From contig NZ_JAGTWY010000001.1 in assembly GCF_023657445.1 (NCBI RefSeq), positions 3,798,885 to 3,862,884 of the forward strand: DNA of 64,000 nt. Reading direction: 5' to 3'. The notes under the pieces are model-generated. The model saw only the letters and a program-made list of their open reading frames with translations, was not told where the DNA came from and did not search any database. Of this stretch, positions 25,706 to 34,680 are shown piece after piece (the stretch's first letter is position 1; each line of letters begins with the position of its first letter). Position numbers and translations under genes: made by a program. The DNA comes from Marinobacter sediminum. Lineage in GTDB: Bacteria; Pseudomonadota; Gammaproteobacteria; Pseudomonadales; Oleiphilaceae.

Positions 25706-27109
25706 TCAGTTTCCTGAAGGTTTTTTACGGGGAATACCAAGTCGCTGACGACGCTCCCACAGTGATTTGCGGCTGATTCCGAGTTTTTGAGCCAGTTCGG
25801 TTTCACTCATGCGGTCCTGGTTTTCCAGGACAAAGTGCTGGAAGTAGTCCTCGAGTGAAAGGTCATTAGCGGAATCCACGTCGGTGGCGCGGGTTTGTTC
25901 GTTATTTCCCTCTACCAGTGTTTCCGGGATGTATTCATCCGCGACTTCACTGTCCAGATCCAGCAGGGAGGGGGAAATAACATCGCTGTCACACAATATG
26001 GTTGCCCGTTCAATGGCGTTTTCGAGCTCTCGAACGTTACCGGGCCACCGGTGGCGTTCCAGTGTGCGCATGGCCTCAGGGCTCAGGTTCAGATTGGGTT
26101 TGCCCATCTTTTCTCCCTGGCGCTTCAGGAAGCGGCGAGCAAGACCCAGGATGTCGCTTAAACGTTCACGTAAAGGCGGGATCCGAATCTGCATGACGTT
26201 CAGGCGGTAGTAGAGATCCTCCCGGAATTCACCGGTTCGCGTCATGGCTTTCAGGTTGCGGTGGGTGGCCGCAATCATTCGGACATTTACCTTACGACTC
26301 TGGGTCGAGCCGACTTTCCGGATTTCACTTTCCTGCAGCACCCGGAGCAGGCGGGCCTGAGCTTCTGCTGGCAGCTCGCCAATTTCGTCGAGGAAGAGAC
26401 TTCCGCCGTCAGCGGCTTCGATCAGACCGGTGCGGGCAGAGACCGCGCCAGTAAACGCTCCCTTCTCGTGCCCAAAGAGTTCAGATTCAATCAGGCTTTC
26501 GGGAATAGCGGCGCAGTTTACGGAAATGAGTGGCTTGGACGCGCGAGGGCTGAGCAGGTGCAAGGCCCTGGCTGCCAGTTCCTTACCGGTACCGGACTCC
26601 CCCTGAATGAGCACGGTGGTTTCGGTGGGAGCAACTTTCCGAATGAGCGTGAACACCCGCTGCATGGGTTCGCAGTCCCCAAACATGATGTTGGCGGGGT
26701 CGCTGTTTTCAGGTGTGGAGACAGCGTCGCCCTGTTCATCCGAAGCACCTGAGGCTGTCGGTTTCCTGGACAGGATGTTTCCCACGGCTGCCAGCATTTC
26801 ATCGTGATCGAAAGGCTTCGCGATGTATTCCACCGCACCCATTTTCATGGAGTCGACAGCCGAGCGCAGGCTGGCGTAGCTGGTCATGATCAGGACCGGC
26901 GTATTGGGCGCCCGGTTAATCAGTTCGGTCCCTGCGGCACCTGGCAGACGCAGATCGGAGATGATCAGGTCAAACTGGTCTGGCTCATGGTTTTGTTCTG
27001 CTTCTTCTACCGAACCGGCGTCGGTTACTTCATATCCGGCATGCTGTAGCAGTTTGCGAATCGCTGAGCGGATAATATCTTCATCTTCTACGATCAGAAT
27101 GCGAGGCAT
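25706..27109 (-). CDS. cbrB: Sigma-54-dependent response regulator CbrB
   Basis: An NtrC-family activator of 467 residues that, when phosphorylated by CbrA, activates sigma-54 promoters for carbon and nitrogen source use. A receiver domain (1-120) has acceptor Asp52 (IISDLRLPG) and the early acidic EDED. The AAA+ domain has Walker A GESGTGKE and the sigma-54-contact GAFTGA loop (FGHEKGAFTGA). A Fis-type helix-turn-helix closes the chain (TELAQKLGISRKSLWERRQR). It begins 7 bases after cbrA and is followed by the CrcZ-like RNA, which identifies it as CbrB and not another NtrC paralogue. Confidence 0.93.
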   Translation of the reverse strand: MPRILIVEDEDIIRSAIRKLLQHAGYEVTDAGSVEEAEQNHEPDQFDLIISDLRLPGAAGTELINRAPNTPVLIMTSYASLRSAVDSMKMGAVEYIAKPFDHDEMLAAVGNILSRKPTASGASDEQGDAVSTPENSDPANIMFGDCEPMQRVFTLIRKVAPTETTVLIQGESGTGKELAARALHLLSPRASKPLISVNCAAIPESLIESELFGHEKGAFTGAVSARTGLIEAADGGSLFLDEIGELPAEAQARLLRVLQESEIRKVGSTQSRKVNVRMIAATHRNLKAMTRTGEFREDLYYRLNVMQIRIPPLRERLSDILGLARRFLKRQGEKMGKPNLNLSPEAMRTLERHRWPGNVRELENAIERATILCDSDVISPSLLDLDSEVADEYIPETLVEGNNEQTRATDVDSANDLSLEDYFQHFVLENQDRMSETELAQKLGISRKSLWERRQRLGIPRKKPSGN

Positions 27110-27116
27110 AACAGTT

Positions 27117-30080
27117 TCATGACCTTTGGTTCTGGCTGACGGTGGTATTGCCGGTTTCCGGTTCGTAGGCGGGCAGTCTCAACCGTACACAGGTACCTGT
27201 GCCGGTTTCGGGGTTGGCCGGGCTTTCCACCTGGATATTGCCGTAATGCTCTTCAACAATGCTGTACACGAGCGACAAGCCAAGGCCCGTACCCTTGTTG
27301 GGTGCCTTGGTCGTGTAAAACGGTTCGAAAATATGATCGAGCTGATCCTCCGGAATACCAGAGCCCTCGTCAATGATTTCAATGATAGCGGAGTAGCCGT
27401 CACGGCTTCCACTGACCCGGATGGTACCACCATCCGGAGAAGCATCCCGGGCGTTTGCGAGCAGGTTGACGAAAACCTGAACAAGCCGCTGTTCATCGCC
27501 CAGCACCTGGAGATTCACAGGGCAGTCATTCACGAAATGGATCCCCAGCCCCTGGTTACTGAGTGAGAGCAGGTTAATGGACTCGTCCACACAACGGCGA
27601 ATGGTCACCGGTTCGTAGCGATTGGCCTGGGCGTGATTGCCGGTTCGCGCAAAGTTCATCAATGACTGCAGGATGGTGGAAATCCGCCGGGTTTGTTGCT
27701 GAATCTGGTTGGCGGTATCAAGGATGTCCGGGTTATCAGTTTCCAGCTTCAGGTTTTGCGCCAGCGACGAAATGCCGGTCACCGGGTTGCCGATTTCATG
27801 GGCTACACCGGCAGCGAGCCGGCCGACCGAGGCCAGTCGCTCGCTGTGCATCAGCTCGTCTTCAAGCAGCCGTGTTTCGGTCTGGTCTTCTACCAGGATA
27901 ATGCTGCCACCTTCCGTATGGTCAGGGCCGCTGAGTGCGGCCTTGTGCAGGTTCAGCCAGTGTGGCCTGCCTCGCAGGTCCAGACGGTGTTTGTAGCGGT
28001 GGAGTTCTTCACCCCGGTTGAAGTCATCCAGCAGCAGATGCCAGTGCTCGGGCAACGCCATCAGCCGCGCACCAAGGACATCGTCAGCAGTAATGCTGGT
28101 CAGGGCCTCAATGGCATGATTCCACATCAGGATCTCGCCGTCGTCACCAACTGAGCATGCGGGAATCGGCAGGTTCTGGAGTGTCTGTCGGTAGTGTCGC
28201 CGAAGGTTGTCCAGCTCCCCCGCGAGGCCGGTCAAGCGGTTCTGGTATTCACCAAGAGCCCTTTCCACGTAACGGATGTCCTGCGCCGTGCCTCCCCTGG
28301 CCATGGGTTTGAAGCCCAGGTGCCGTTTTACCATGTCCCGTGCAACCGAAGGCCCCAGAAGTCCGGAAAGGTTGGCCTCGACCTGATCCCTCAGCCGGCG
28401 CAGTTGATAGGGCCGGTATTCCATGTTGGGAAGTTTCAGTTGGGCCAGGGCGCGCTCAACTTCGCGTTTGGCAACGCCATACCCCAACGGCTCTGCCAGT
28501 TGCTTTACGAAGTCTTTCGAAGAGGTTGCCAGAAGTTCCCGGCGCTGGGGCCTGGAAAGAGCGCCCATGGAGCAGGCCTGGGCGGCGCTGGTTTCCTCGC
28601 CGGAGCTGGTGCTGAGAATGGAGACCAGTGCAAAGAGGGTTATGTTGGCGGTGAGGCTCACAAAGGTAAAGATATGCCAGTTGCTGTAGTCCGGGACGAG
28701 GGGCGCATCGAGCAGGGCCAGCAGGTTCGCCGTATGAGAGAACGGCAGTACCAGAGTCACTACCCAGATGGCGAGGCCAGCCAACAGGCCGGCAATCAGT
28801 CCGCGGCGGTTCCCTTCCGGCCAATAGATAACGCCGAGCGCTCCCGGGAGAAGCTGGAGCGTGCCTGATAGCGAGATGATGCCAAGAATGGACAGGTCCA
28901 GGTTCTTGCCGAGTGTTTCGTGAAACAACAATGCCAGAAAGATAATGACAGCAATCAGCAGACGTTTGATCCACTGCAGCCACTGGTAAATGTCACCCTG
29001 TTCTCTTGGTGTTTTGAGCGGCAGCACCACGTGGTTCAGAACCATGCCGGCGAGTGCGAGAGTGCTGACAATCATGAGGCCACTGGCGGCGGACAGGCCG
29101 GCGATGTACATCAATAAAGTCAGCCCCGGGCTGCCCAGTGCCTGGGCGGTACCAATGCTGTAAAAGCTTGGCCCGGTGGTGACCGCCAGCTCCTGTCCGC
29201 CCCACAGGATAAGTGGAACCGGCAAGCCTATCAGCAGCAGATACAGAGGGAGGCCCCAGCTGGCTTTGGCCAATGCCTTTGGCGATGGGTTCTCGCTGAA
29301 CGTCATGTGGTACATGTGTGGGAGCACGAGGGCGCCGGCAAAGGACATCAGCATAAGAGCTCTCCAGCTGCCATCGTCGATGCTGAGCGTCATCGTGGTA
29401 GCCGTGCTGTTATTGTTGGCCAGCCAGAGGTCCAGCCCGTCCATACCACCAAAAACTCCGAAAAGGATCATGCCCCCGAGTACCAGTAATGCAAAAAGTT
29501 TGACCAGGGAATCAAAAGCGATCGCCAGTACCAGCCCCTGGTGATTCTCTGAGTTCTGGTTTTTGCGAGCGCCAAAAAGCATGGCAAAGAGCACGACGGT
29601 AAAGCTGAACAGCACACTGATGACTTTGGGGGATGTGTCCGGTGCAAGCAGGCTGGCAGACGTGGTTATGGCCTGAATTTGCATGCTCAGTAGCGAAAGG
29701 ATGGCCCCGCCCGAACACAGGGTGACGAGCGTACCGGCCCATTGGCTCCGATAACGATAGGCGAACAGGTCGGCAAGAGAGGTGAGCTGGTAGGCCCGGC
29801 CAATCCGCATGATCGGGTTGAGCAATACCGGGGCCAGCAGGAACGCGCCACTGATGCCCAGGTAGTAGGCGAGAAATCCGTAACCGGTTTCCGCAGCCAC
29901 GCCGACTGCGGCGTAAACGGCCCAGATGCCGGCGTAGACGCCCAGGCTCAGGGTGTACACCAGCGGATGCCTTACCCAGTGTCGTGGCAGAATGCCCCGT
30001 TCTGTGATCCAGGCGATACCGAACAGAAGAACCAGATAGAGCAGGCTGGCGAAAAGCAGCCCGGTTGCACTAAAACTCAT
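27117..30080 (-). CDS. cbrA: Sensor histidine kinase CbrA with N-terminal solute-symporter domain
   Basis: A 987-residue inner-membrane sensor (CbrA of P. aeruginosa is 983). The first about 500 residues contain 12-13 hydrophobic segments of the SLC5/sodium-solute symporter fold. Then come an STAC-like linker, a PAS domain (LPIPACSVGDDGEILMWNHA), the HisKA box with the phosphorylated His (LAAGVAHEIGNPVTGISSLA) and a HATPase domain (N box VFVNLLANARDA, G1 DEGSGIP, G2 GTGLGLSL). The frame is open 13 codons further, but the ATG at 30080 starts the first membrane helix and overlaps the end of cbrX. Regulates carbon/nitrogen balance with CbrB. Confidence 0.93.
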   Translation of the reverse strand: MSFSATGLLFASLLYLVLLFGIAWITERGILPRHWVRHPLVYTLSLGVYAGIWAVYAAVGVAAETGYGFLAYYLGISGAFLLAPVLLNPIMRIGRAYQLTSLADLFAYRYRSQWAGTLVTLCSGGAILSLLSMQIQAITTSASLLAPDTSPKVISVLFSFTVVLFAMLFGARKNQNSENHQGLVLAIAFDSLVKLFALLVLGGMILFGVFGGMDGLDLWLANNNSTATTMTLSIDDGSWRALMLMSFAGALVLPHMYHMTFSENPSPKALAKASWGLPLYLLLIGLPVPLILWGGQELAVTTGPSFYSIGTAQALGSPGLTLLMYIAGLSAASGLMIVSTLALAGMVLNHVVLPLKTPREQGDIYQWLQWIKRLLIAVIIFLALLFHETLGKNLDLSILGIISLSGTLQLLPGALGVIYWPEGNRRGLIAGLLAGLAIWVVTLVLPFSHTANLLALLDAPLVPDYSNWHIFTFVSLTANITLFALVSILSTSSGEETSAAQACSMGALSRPQRRELLATSSKDFVKQLAEPLGYGVAKREVERALAQLKLPNMEYRPYQLRRLRDQVEANLSGLLGPSVARDMVKRHLGFKPMARGGTAQDIRYVERALGEYQNRLTGLAGELDNLRRHYRQTLQNLPIPACSVGDDGEILMWNHAIEALTSITADDVLGARLMALPEHWHLLLDDFNRGEELHRYKHRLDLRGRPHWLNLHKAALSGPDHTEGGSIILVEDQTETRLLEDELMHSERLASVGRLAAGVAHEIGNPVTGISSLAQNLKLETDNPDILDTANQIQQQTRRISTILQSLMNFARTGNHAQANRYEPVTIRRCVDESINLLSLSNQGLGIHFVNDCPVNLQVLGDEQRLVQVFVNLLANARDASPDGGTIRVSGSRDGYSAIIEIIDEGSGIPEDQLDHIFEPFYTTKAPNKGTGLGLSLVYSIVEEHYGNIQVESPANPETGTGTCVRLRLPAYEPETGNTTVSQNQRS

Positions 30081-30246
30081 TGGGATCCCGCCGCCATTCC
30101 AGCCAGAAGCCGATGGCAATCAGTCCGCCCCAGATGGCATAGGGGCTATACCACGCGTTGTCTGGCGAGGTCCACCAATCGAGTATGTTCGGGGAAAAAA
30201 TGTAGATGGCCAGAACCAAGAGGAAGACCAGACGGTAGATATACAT
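30070..30246 (-). CDS. cbrX: Small membrane protein CbrX-like, overlapping cbrA
   Basis: A 58-codon frame with two hydrophobic segments (about residues 4-21, YRLVFLLVLAIYIFS, and 37-49, AIWGGLIAIGFW), rich in Trp, ending WRRDPNEF. Its last 11 bases overlap the cbrA start, the classical sign of translational coupling. In Pseudomonas a small gene lies in the same place, and cbrX is described there as part of the cbrXAB transcript. The function is unknown; it might assist CbrA membrane assembly. The call rests on position, composition and overlap; the ribosome-binding site is weak. Confidence 0.78.
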   Translation of the reverse strand: MYIYRLVFLLVLAIYIFSPNILDWWTSPDNAWYSPYAIWGGLIAIGFWLEWRRDPNEF

Positions 30247-30296
30247 CAGACATGCTATCCGCGCTGAGGTTTGTGAAAGGCTTTATACCATGACAC

Positions 30297-31169
30297 TCAC
30301 CGGGATGTCAGGTGAATGGCCTCTCTTCGCCAGTGCCCGACTGCCCATTTCAGGATGTGTTCCACGGGTTCCCGGGCCAATGAACCCGGCGGTTCCTGTC
30401 CCAGCGCCTCAAGGGCGGCGAACAGGTTGCGTGCCGCCTTCTCATCGTCCAGTGCCGGCGCATGGGTCTGTTTGCTGAGTTTCTGACCCTGCTCATTGAG
30501 GATCACCGGAATGTGCAGCCAGCGGGGAGGGAGGGCACCAAGCGCCCGGTAGATTTGTTGTTGCTGGGCGGTCATGTCCAGCAGGTCGGAGCCGCGGACG
30601 ACATCCGTGATGCACTGGTCGATGTCATCTACCACGACGGCCAGTTGATAAGCGTAGAAGCCTTCCTTGCGAAGGATGACCGGGTCATCCAGCTCCGCTC
30701 TTACGGTCTGGTGTTGCGGCCCGAGGAGTTGGTCATGCCAGTGGCTTTCTTCGTCTTTCAGGGCAAAGCGAATGGCAAAGGGCTGATCGCCGGGCCTGAT
30801 GTGGCCATCGCGACAGTGGTTGGGGTGGCGCCCGTTATTTTCCTGCAGCTGCTTCCGGGAACAGATACAGCGATAGGCATCGCCCTGCGTGATCAGGCAC
30901 TTGATGGCGTCCTGGTACGCATCGTGCCGCCTGGATTGAAAGCGGACGGGTTCGTCAGCAAACAGCTCATGTGCTTCGAGGCTGCGCAGGATCTGGCCGG
31001 TGGCTTCTGGTGGTTCCCTCAGTGGGTCAAGGTCTTCGATCCGGCTAAACCACTGTCCGTGGTGAGTGCGTGCTTCAAGGTAGCTGGCCAGTGCAGCAAC
31101 GAGAGAGCCGAAGTGCAATGGACCGGTTGGGGAGGGCGCGAAACGCCCCCGATAAGGTGCTCTTGTCAT
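30297..31169 (-). CDS. gluQ: Glutamyl-queuosine tRNA(Asp) synthetase
   Basis: GluQRS attaches glutamate to the queuosine base of tRNA-Asp; it resembles the catalytic half of GluRS without the anticodon-binding domain. The 290 residues contain the class I GRFAPSPTGPLHFGSLVAAL (HIGH variant), a zinc site starting CICSRKQ and continuing NHCRDG, and a KMSKS variant KLSKQ. It lies between dksA and cbrX; the dksA-gluQ pairing is widespread in gammaproteobacteria. Confidence 0.95.
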   Translation of the reverse strand: MTRAPYRGRFAPSPTGPLHFGSLVAALASYLEARTHHGQWFSRIEDLDPLREPPEATGQILRSLEAHELFADEPVRFQSRRHDAYQDAIKCLITQGDAYRCICSRKQLQENNGRHPNHCRDGHIRPGDQPFAIRFALKDEESHWHDQLLGPQHQTVRAELDDPVILRKEGFYAYQLAVVVDDIDQCITDVVRGSDLLDMTAQQQQIYRALGALPPRWLHIPVILNEQGQKLSKQTHAPALDDEKAARNLFAALEALGQEPPGSLAREPVEHILKWAVGHWRREAIHLTSR

Positions 31170-31236
31170 AAGAGATCAGCGTGCCGGCCGCCCTGATAGT
31201 GAGCTCTGCCGGCCACTGTGTTGGATAGTGGACGGA

Positions 31237-31677
31237 TCAGATTCCGGTCTGGCGCTCGCGGATTTCTGCCAGTGTCTTGCAGTCAATGCACAGAGTCGCT
31301 GTCGGCCGCGCTTCCAGACGCCGGATTCCGATTTCAACACCGCACTGATCGCAGAAACCGTAGTCGTCCTTGTCGATGCGATCGATAGTCTGATCGATTT
31401 TCTTGATCAGCTTGCGCTCGCGGTCACGGGTGCGCAGTTCCAGGCTGAACTCCTCTTCCTGGGTTGCGCGATCACTGGGATCCGCGTAATTTGCTGCGTC
31501 TTCCTGCATGTGGTGCATGGTGCGGTCGACTTCTTCCATCAGCTCCTGCTTCCACTGCAGCAGCAGATTCTTGAAGTGCTCCAGCATTTCAGCACTCATG
31601 TATTCTTCACCCTTTTTCATTTCATAAGGGGTGAAGTTGGTAAAACGTTCGCGTGGTTGTTGTGCAGTGTTTGCCAT
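31237..31677 (-). CDS. dksA: RNA polymerase-binding transcription factor DksA
   Basis: DksA inserts its coiled coil into the polymerase secondary channel and, with ppGpp from SpoT/RelA, represses rRNA promoters. The 146 residues include the coiled-coil tip acidic pair (NYADPSDRATQ; Asp66 and Asp69, matching the E. coli tip residues) and a four-cysteine zinc finger (Cys109, 112, 130, 133). gluQ follows after 67 bases. The rrn promoters in this window carry the GC-rich discriminators DksA/ppGpp act on. Confidence 0.97.
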   Translation of the reverse strand: MANTAQQPRERFTNFTPYEMKKGEEYMSAEMLEHFKNLLLQWKQELMEEVDRTMHHMQEDAANYADPSDRATQEEEFSLELRTRDRERKLIKKIDQTIDRIDKDDYGFCDQCGVEIGIRRLEARPTATLCIDCKTLAEIRERQTGI

Positions 31678-31855
31678 TGAACCCGGCCTCTTGTTTGTAC
31701 TTCACAAGAACGCTCTGCTTCCCACCGCGTGAGCCCCGTGGCTGCGCGGTTATACCCTGGATGAAGCATTCGTCCTGAAACGGGAATTTGCGGAAAATAG
31801 CAGATTAGTCACAGGGGTGCCAGCCTTGTGACACCTACTTTTGCACGGAGATCAC

Positions 31856-32587
31856 ATGAAGTTACCAGAACCATTGGTTGAAGGGCATCTGATTCGCCGT
31901 TATAAGCGCTTCCTTGCGGACGTGCGCCTGCCGGACGGCTCGGAAGTGACGGCCCACTGTCCGAACACAGGATCCATGCTGGGGTGCCAGCCAGCGAACG
32001 CCCGGGTCTGGTTGAGCCGCAGCGATAACCCCAAACGTAAACTGCCCTACACCTGGGAACTGGTGGAAACTGAGCCGGGCATGCTTGCGTGTATCAATAC
32101 TGCGCGACCGAATAGCCAGGCCCGTGCGGCCATCGAAAGTGGTATCGTCCCGGAGCTGGGCGGTTACCGTTCCTGCCGGTCCGAAGTCAGGTACGGAGAG
32201 GAAAAGAGTCGGATTGACCTGCTTTTGTCCGCGCATGACAGTCGTCCTGATGCCTGGGTTGAAGTGAAAAATGTGACTCTGGCTGAAGATGGCCAGGGAT
32301 TTTTCCCGGATGCGGTCACTACCCGTGGGCAAAAACATCTGCGGGAACTCATGGCTCAGGTGGCGAAGGGAGACCGCGGGGTTCTGTTCTTTGTGGTCAA
32401 CCATACCGGTATCGAAACCGTTCGTCCCGCAGATCACATTGACCCGAAATACGGTCAGTTATTGCGGGAAGCCTGTGATGCCGGGGTAGAGGTGGTGGCG
32501 TATCGCGCAGCCCTGTGGGGCGAGTCTGGTTCTCCCTCTGGAGCGATAACGCTGGTCGAGCCAGTGCCGGTTATTCTGGAAGTCTGA
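31856..32587 (+). CDS. sfsA: Sugar fermentation stimulation protein SfsA
   Basis: A 243-residue protein of the SfsA family, linked in E. coli to maltose use; structural work suggests a nuclease-like fold with an OB domain, but the biochemical role is not settled. It shows the conserved [33 protein letters not shown] and the [15 protein letters not shown] segment with PD-(D/E)xK-like acidic and Lys residues. The ATG at 31856 has GGAG six bases upstream; an earlier in-frame TTG (31841) is rejected. Divergent from dksA; its last 17 bases overlap the convergent Rieske gene. Confidence 0.95.
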   Translation: MKLPEPLVEGHLIRRYKRFLADVRLPDGSEVTAHCPNTGSMLGCQPANARVWLSRSDNPKRKLPYTWELVETEPGMLACINTARPNSQARAAIESGIVPELGGYRSCRSEVRYGEEKSRIDLLLSAHDSRPDAWVEVKNVTLAEDGQGFFPDAVTTRGQKHLRELMAQVAKGDRGVLFFVVNHTGIETVRPADHIDPKYGQLLREACDAGVEVVAYRAALWGESGSPSGAITLVEPVPVILEV

Positions 32588-32948
32588 CCTGAATGGCGCC
32601 GCCCTCGACCCGAAGGTCAAGGGCCGGAAGCGCATCGCCCTGACAGGGACCGGCAATGCATTCCCCGGTACCGGGTTTGAACAGGGCGCCATGAGTGGAG
32701 CACTGAATGAACAGGTTGTCGGCGTCCATAAAGCGCCCCGGCATCCAGTTCAGTTCAATGCCCAGGTGCGGGCACTGATTGAGAAAGGCCCTTGGTTCCC
32801 GACCGTCCAGAAACAGGAAGCCCGTGAGCGGCATGGCGCCGGGTTCCGGATTTTTCTGATGAACCCGGAATTCCACGAACTTCTCCGGTGTCAGTTCGTC
32901 AAACTGGCAGACTGTTTGCCACTGATCGTTGGTTCTGTCGCTCATCAA
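32571..32948 (-). CDS. Small stand-alone Rieske [2Fe-2S] protein
   Basis: A 125-residue soluble protein with a complete Rieske cluster site: [10 protein letters not shown] and CSTHGALF supply two Cys and two His. No oxygenase alpha subunit, reductase or membrane anchor is nearby, so the partner is unknown; lone Rieske ferredoxin-like proteins of this size often sit next to sfsA-type housekeeping genes. An ATG one codon downstream (32945) is equally good. It overlaps the end of sfsA and precedes the APH/AAA gene divergently by transcript order. Confidence 0.88.
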   Translation of the reverse strand: MMSDRTNDQWQTVCQFDELTPEKFVEFRVHQKNPEPGAMPLTGFLFLDGREPRAFLNQCPHLGIELNWMPGRFMDADNLFIQCSTHGALFKPGTGECIAGPCQGDALPALDLRVEGGAIQVRLPE

Positions 32949-32980
32949 AACGCCGTTGTCCGCCTGTATGCAGACATTTG

Positions 32981-34558
32981 TTATGTCGGGCTCAGGCCGA
33001 AGTGTTGGCGAATCCGGTCGGCAACCGCTTCTGCCACGTGTTCCTGATCTGTGTGCAGGTGAATGGTATGGCTTTTCTCTTCAGTCGTTAGCGGCTCAAA
33101 CCAGCTTTGCTGGGTGTCGAGCAGTGCTTCCGTGGCTTCCGAAGCGTCACCCTTGCGGGCCCGGATCCACTCGCGGCGCAGATCTTCCGGTGCTTCACAG
33201 TGGAGTAGGGCAAAGGGTAAACCTTTCGCCTCCGCTACATCGGCAAACAGAGAGCGTTCCTTTTCTTTCAGGCTGGCGGCATCAACGATCACCGGTAAGC
33301 CGGAGGCCAGCAGATTATCCGCAAGGTCTGCAAGGCGCCGGTAGGTTTTCTCCGTGGCTTCTTCGGTGTAAAGGTTTCCGCCGGTTTGTGACTTGCTGTC
33401 GTCCAGGGGGGCCAATCCGTGGATTCGCTTTCGCTCTACATCGGAGCGCAGCCTGATCAGTCCCAGTTCGCCGGCCATGGCGGCACTGATGCAGGTTTTG
33501 CCGCTGGCGGATAACCCGGTTGTGGCCAGCAGGTAGGGGTTGGGTATGGAGCTGTAGTCTTCGGCAAGTTGCGCGTAATCCCGGTACTTCTGCATCAGGT
33601 CCGCTTTCTCATTTTCACTCAGCGACGGGTTGCCGAGGGTGAAAAGGGCGATCTTGGCGCGGACCAGGGCGCGGTACGCCTTGTACAGCGGCAGCAGAGG
33701 CAAGGCTGCGAAATCATCCCGATATTCTAGATAGGTGTTCAGCACCAGGTTGGCGAGCCTGTACTCCCGGCGGGATTCGAGATCCATCAGCAGGAATGCC
33801 AGGTCGTTGATGACATCAATCCAGCGGAACGGTTCGTTGAACTCAATGCAGTCGAAAACCGTGACCTCGCCCTCAAACCGGGTGATATTGGCCAGGTGAA
33901 GGTCACCGTGACATTCACGGACAAAGCCGTTGGCGCGCCGCTCGGCAATCAGATCCCGGTGGCGCTCAAACGTGCTCTGGGTCCAGGCCTCCAGGTTCTC
34001 CAACTGGGCAAGAAGCCCTGTGTCATCGATCATTGGCCGGATCTGATCGAAATTCTCCTGCATACCGGCGTACACCGCCTCCGGGGTGCCCAGGGGCTTG
34101 TCGTCGGCAACCGGTGGCAGCTGCTCGTGGAAGCTTGCTACCTGCTGCGCGAGGTTGGCAAGCAGTTCAGGCTCCAGACTATGCTGTTCCTGCTGGCGGT
34201 CGAACAGCTGATCCTGCCCGAACTGGCGCATTTTGATCGCATACTCAAAGGCTTCCCCGCTGCCACCGATAACGGGATGTTCCGGTGTGCCGGTAATCGG
34301 CAGAACCTCGAGGTAGAGTTTCGCTGCCAGGCGGCGATTCAGGCGCAGTTCTTCCTCGCAAAAATGCTTTCGCCTCTCAAGCGTCGAGAAGTCCAGAAAA
34401 CCGAAATCCATTGGTTTCTTGATCTTGTAGGCGTAGTCACCGGTCAGGATGACCTGGGAAATGTGAGTCTCAATGACCTGAAAATCCTCGACCGGGTGGT
34501 CGTAAAGATCCGGATTTTGCAGTGCCAGAATCAGCTTGTCTGGTGGTGTTTCACTCAC
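32981..34558 (-). CDS. Aminoglycoside phosphotransferase-like/AAA kinase fusion protein
   Basis: A 525-residue cytosolic protein. The N-terminal half has an APH/choline-kinase fold (HGDLHLANI catalytic loop near residue 225 and FDCIEF as the metal site). The C-terminal half has a P-loop kinase domain (LLATTGLSASGKTCISA near residue 350, then VIVDAASLKEKERS) like YibR/ZTL-type small-molecule kinases. This fusion is common across Proteobacteria and its substrate is unknown; there is no reason to expect antibiotic resistance. It ends 32 bases from the Rieske gene start and is likely co-transcribed with it. Confidence 0.85.
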   Translation of the reverse strand: MSETPPDKLILALQNPDLYDHPVEDFQVIETHISQVILTGDYAYKIKKPMDFGFLDFSTLERRKHFCEEELRLNRRLAAKLYLEVLPITGTPEHPVIGGSGEAFEYAIKMRQFGQDQLFDRQQEQHSLEPELLANLAQQVASFHEQLPPVADDKPLGTPEAVYAGMQENFDQIRPMIDDTGLLAQLENLEAWTQSTFERHRDLIAERRANGFVRECHGDLHLANITRFEGEVTVFDCIEFNEPFRWIDVINDLAFLLMDLESRREYRLANLVLNTYLEYRDDFAALPLLPLYKAYRALVRAKIALFTLGNPSLSENEKADLMQKYRDYAQLAEDYSSIPNPYLLATTGLSASGKTCISAAMAGELGLIRLRSDVERKRIHGLAPLDDSKSQTGGNLYTEEATEKTYRRLADLADNLLASGLPVIVDAASLKEKERSLFADVAEAKGLPFALLHCEAPEDLRREWIRARKGDASEATEALLDTQQSWFEPLTTEEKSHTIHLHTDQEHVAEAVADRIRQHFGLSPT

Positions 34559-34667
34559 GGTGTTCTCCTCGCAGTCCCTGAACTCTTTGATTTTTCTTGC
34601 TCCATCATAACGGGCAGATTACATAAATAACACACAGTTGGTCTGCCTCAGGAGCGAATGCCTTCGT

Positions 34668-34680
34668 TATAATCCAGACA
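34668..34680 (+). promoter_or_regulatory. TATAAT element directly upstream of the PBP1b start codon
   Basis: A perfect TATAAT at 34668-34673 ends six bases before the ATG at 34680. If used, transcription would begin at or next to the start codon and the mRNA would be leaderless, in line with the absence of a ribosome-binding site there. No good -35 is present, so this is tentative. Confidence 0.3.

Noticed and set aside
32981..34558. Antibiotic-resistance gene because of the aminoglycoside phosphotransferase fold
   Set aside because: The fusion with a P-loop kinase domain is a widespread chromosomal family of unknown substrate and sits among housekeeping genes.
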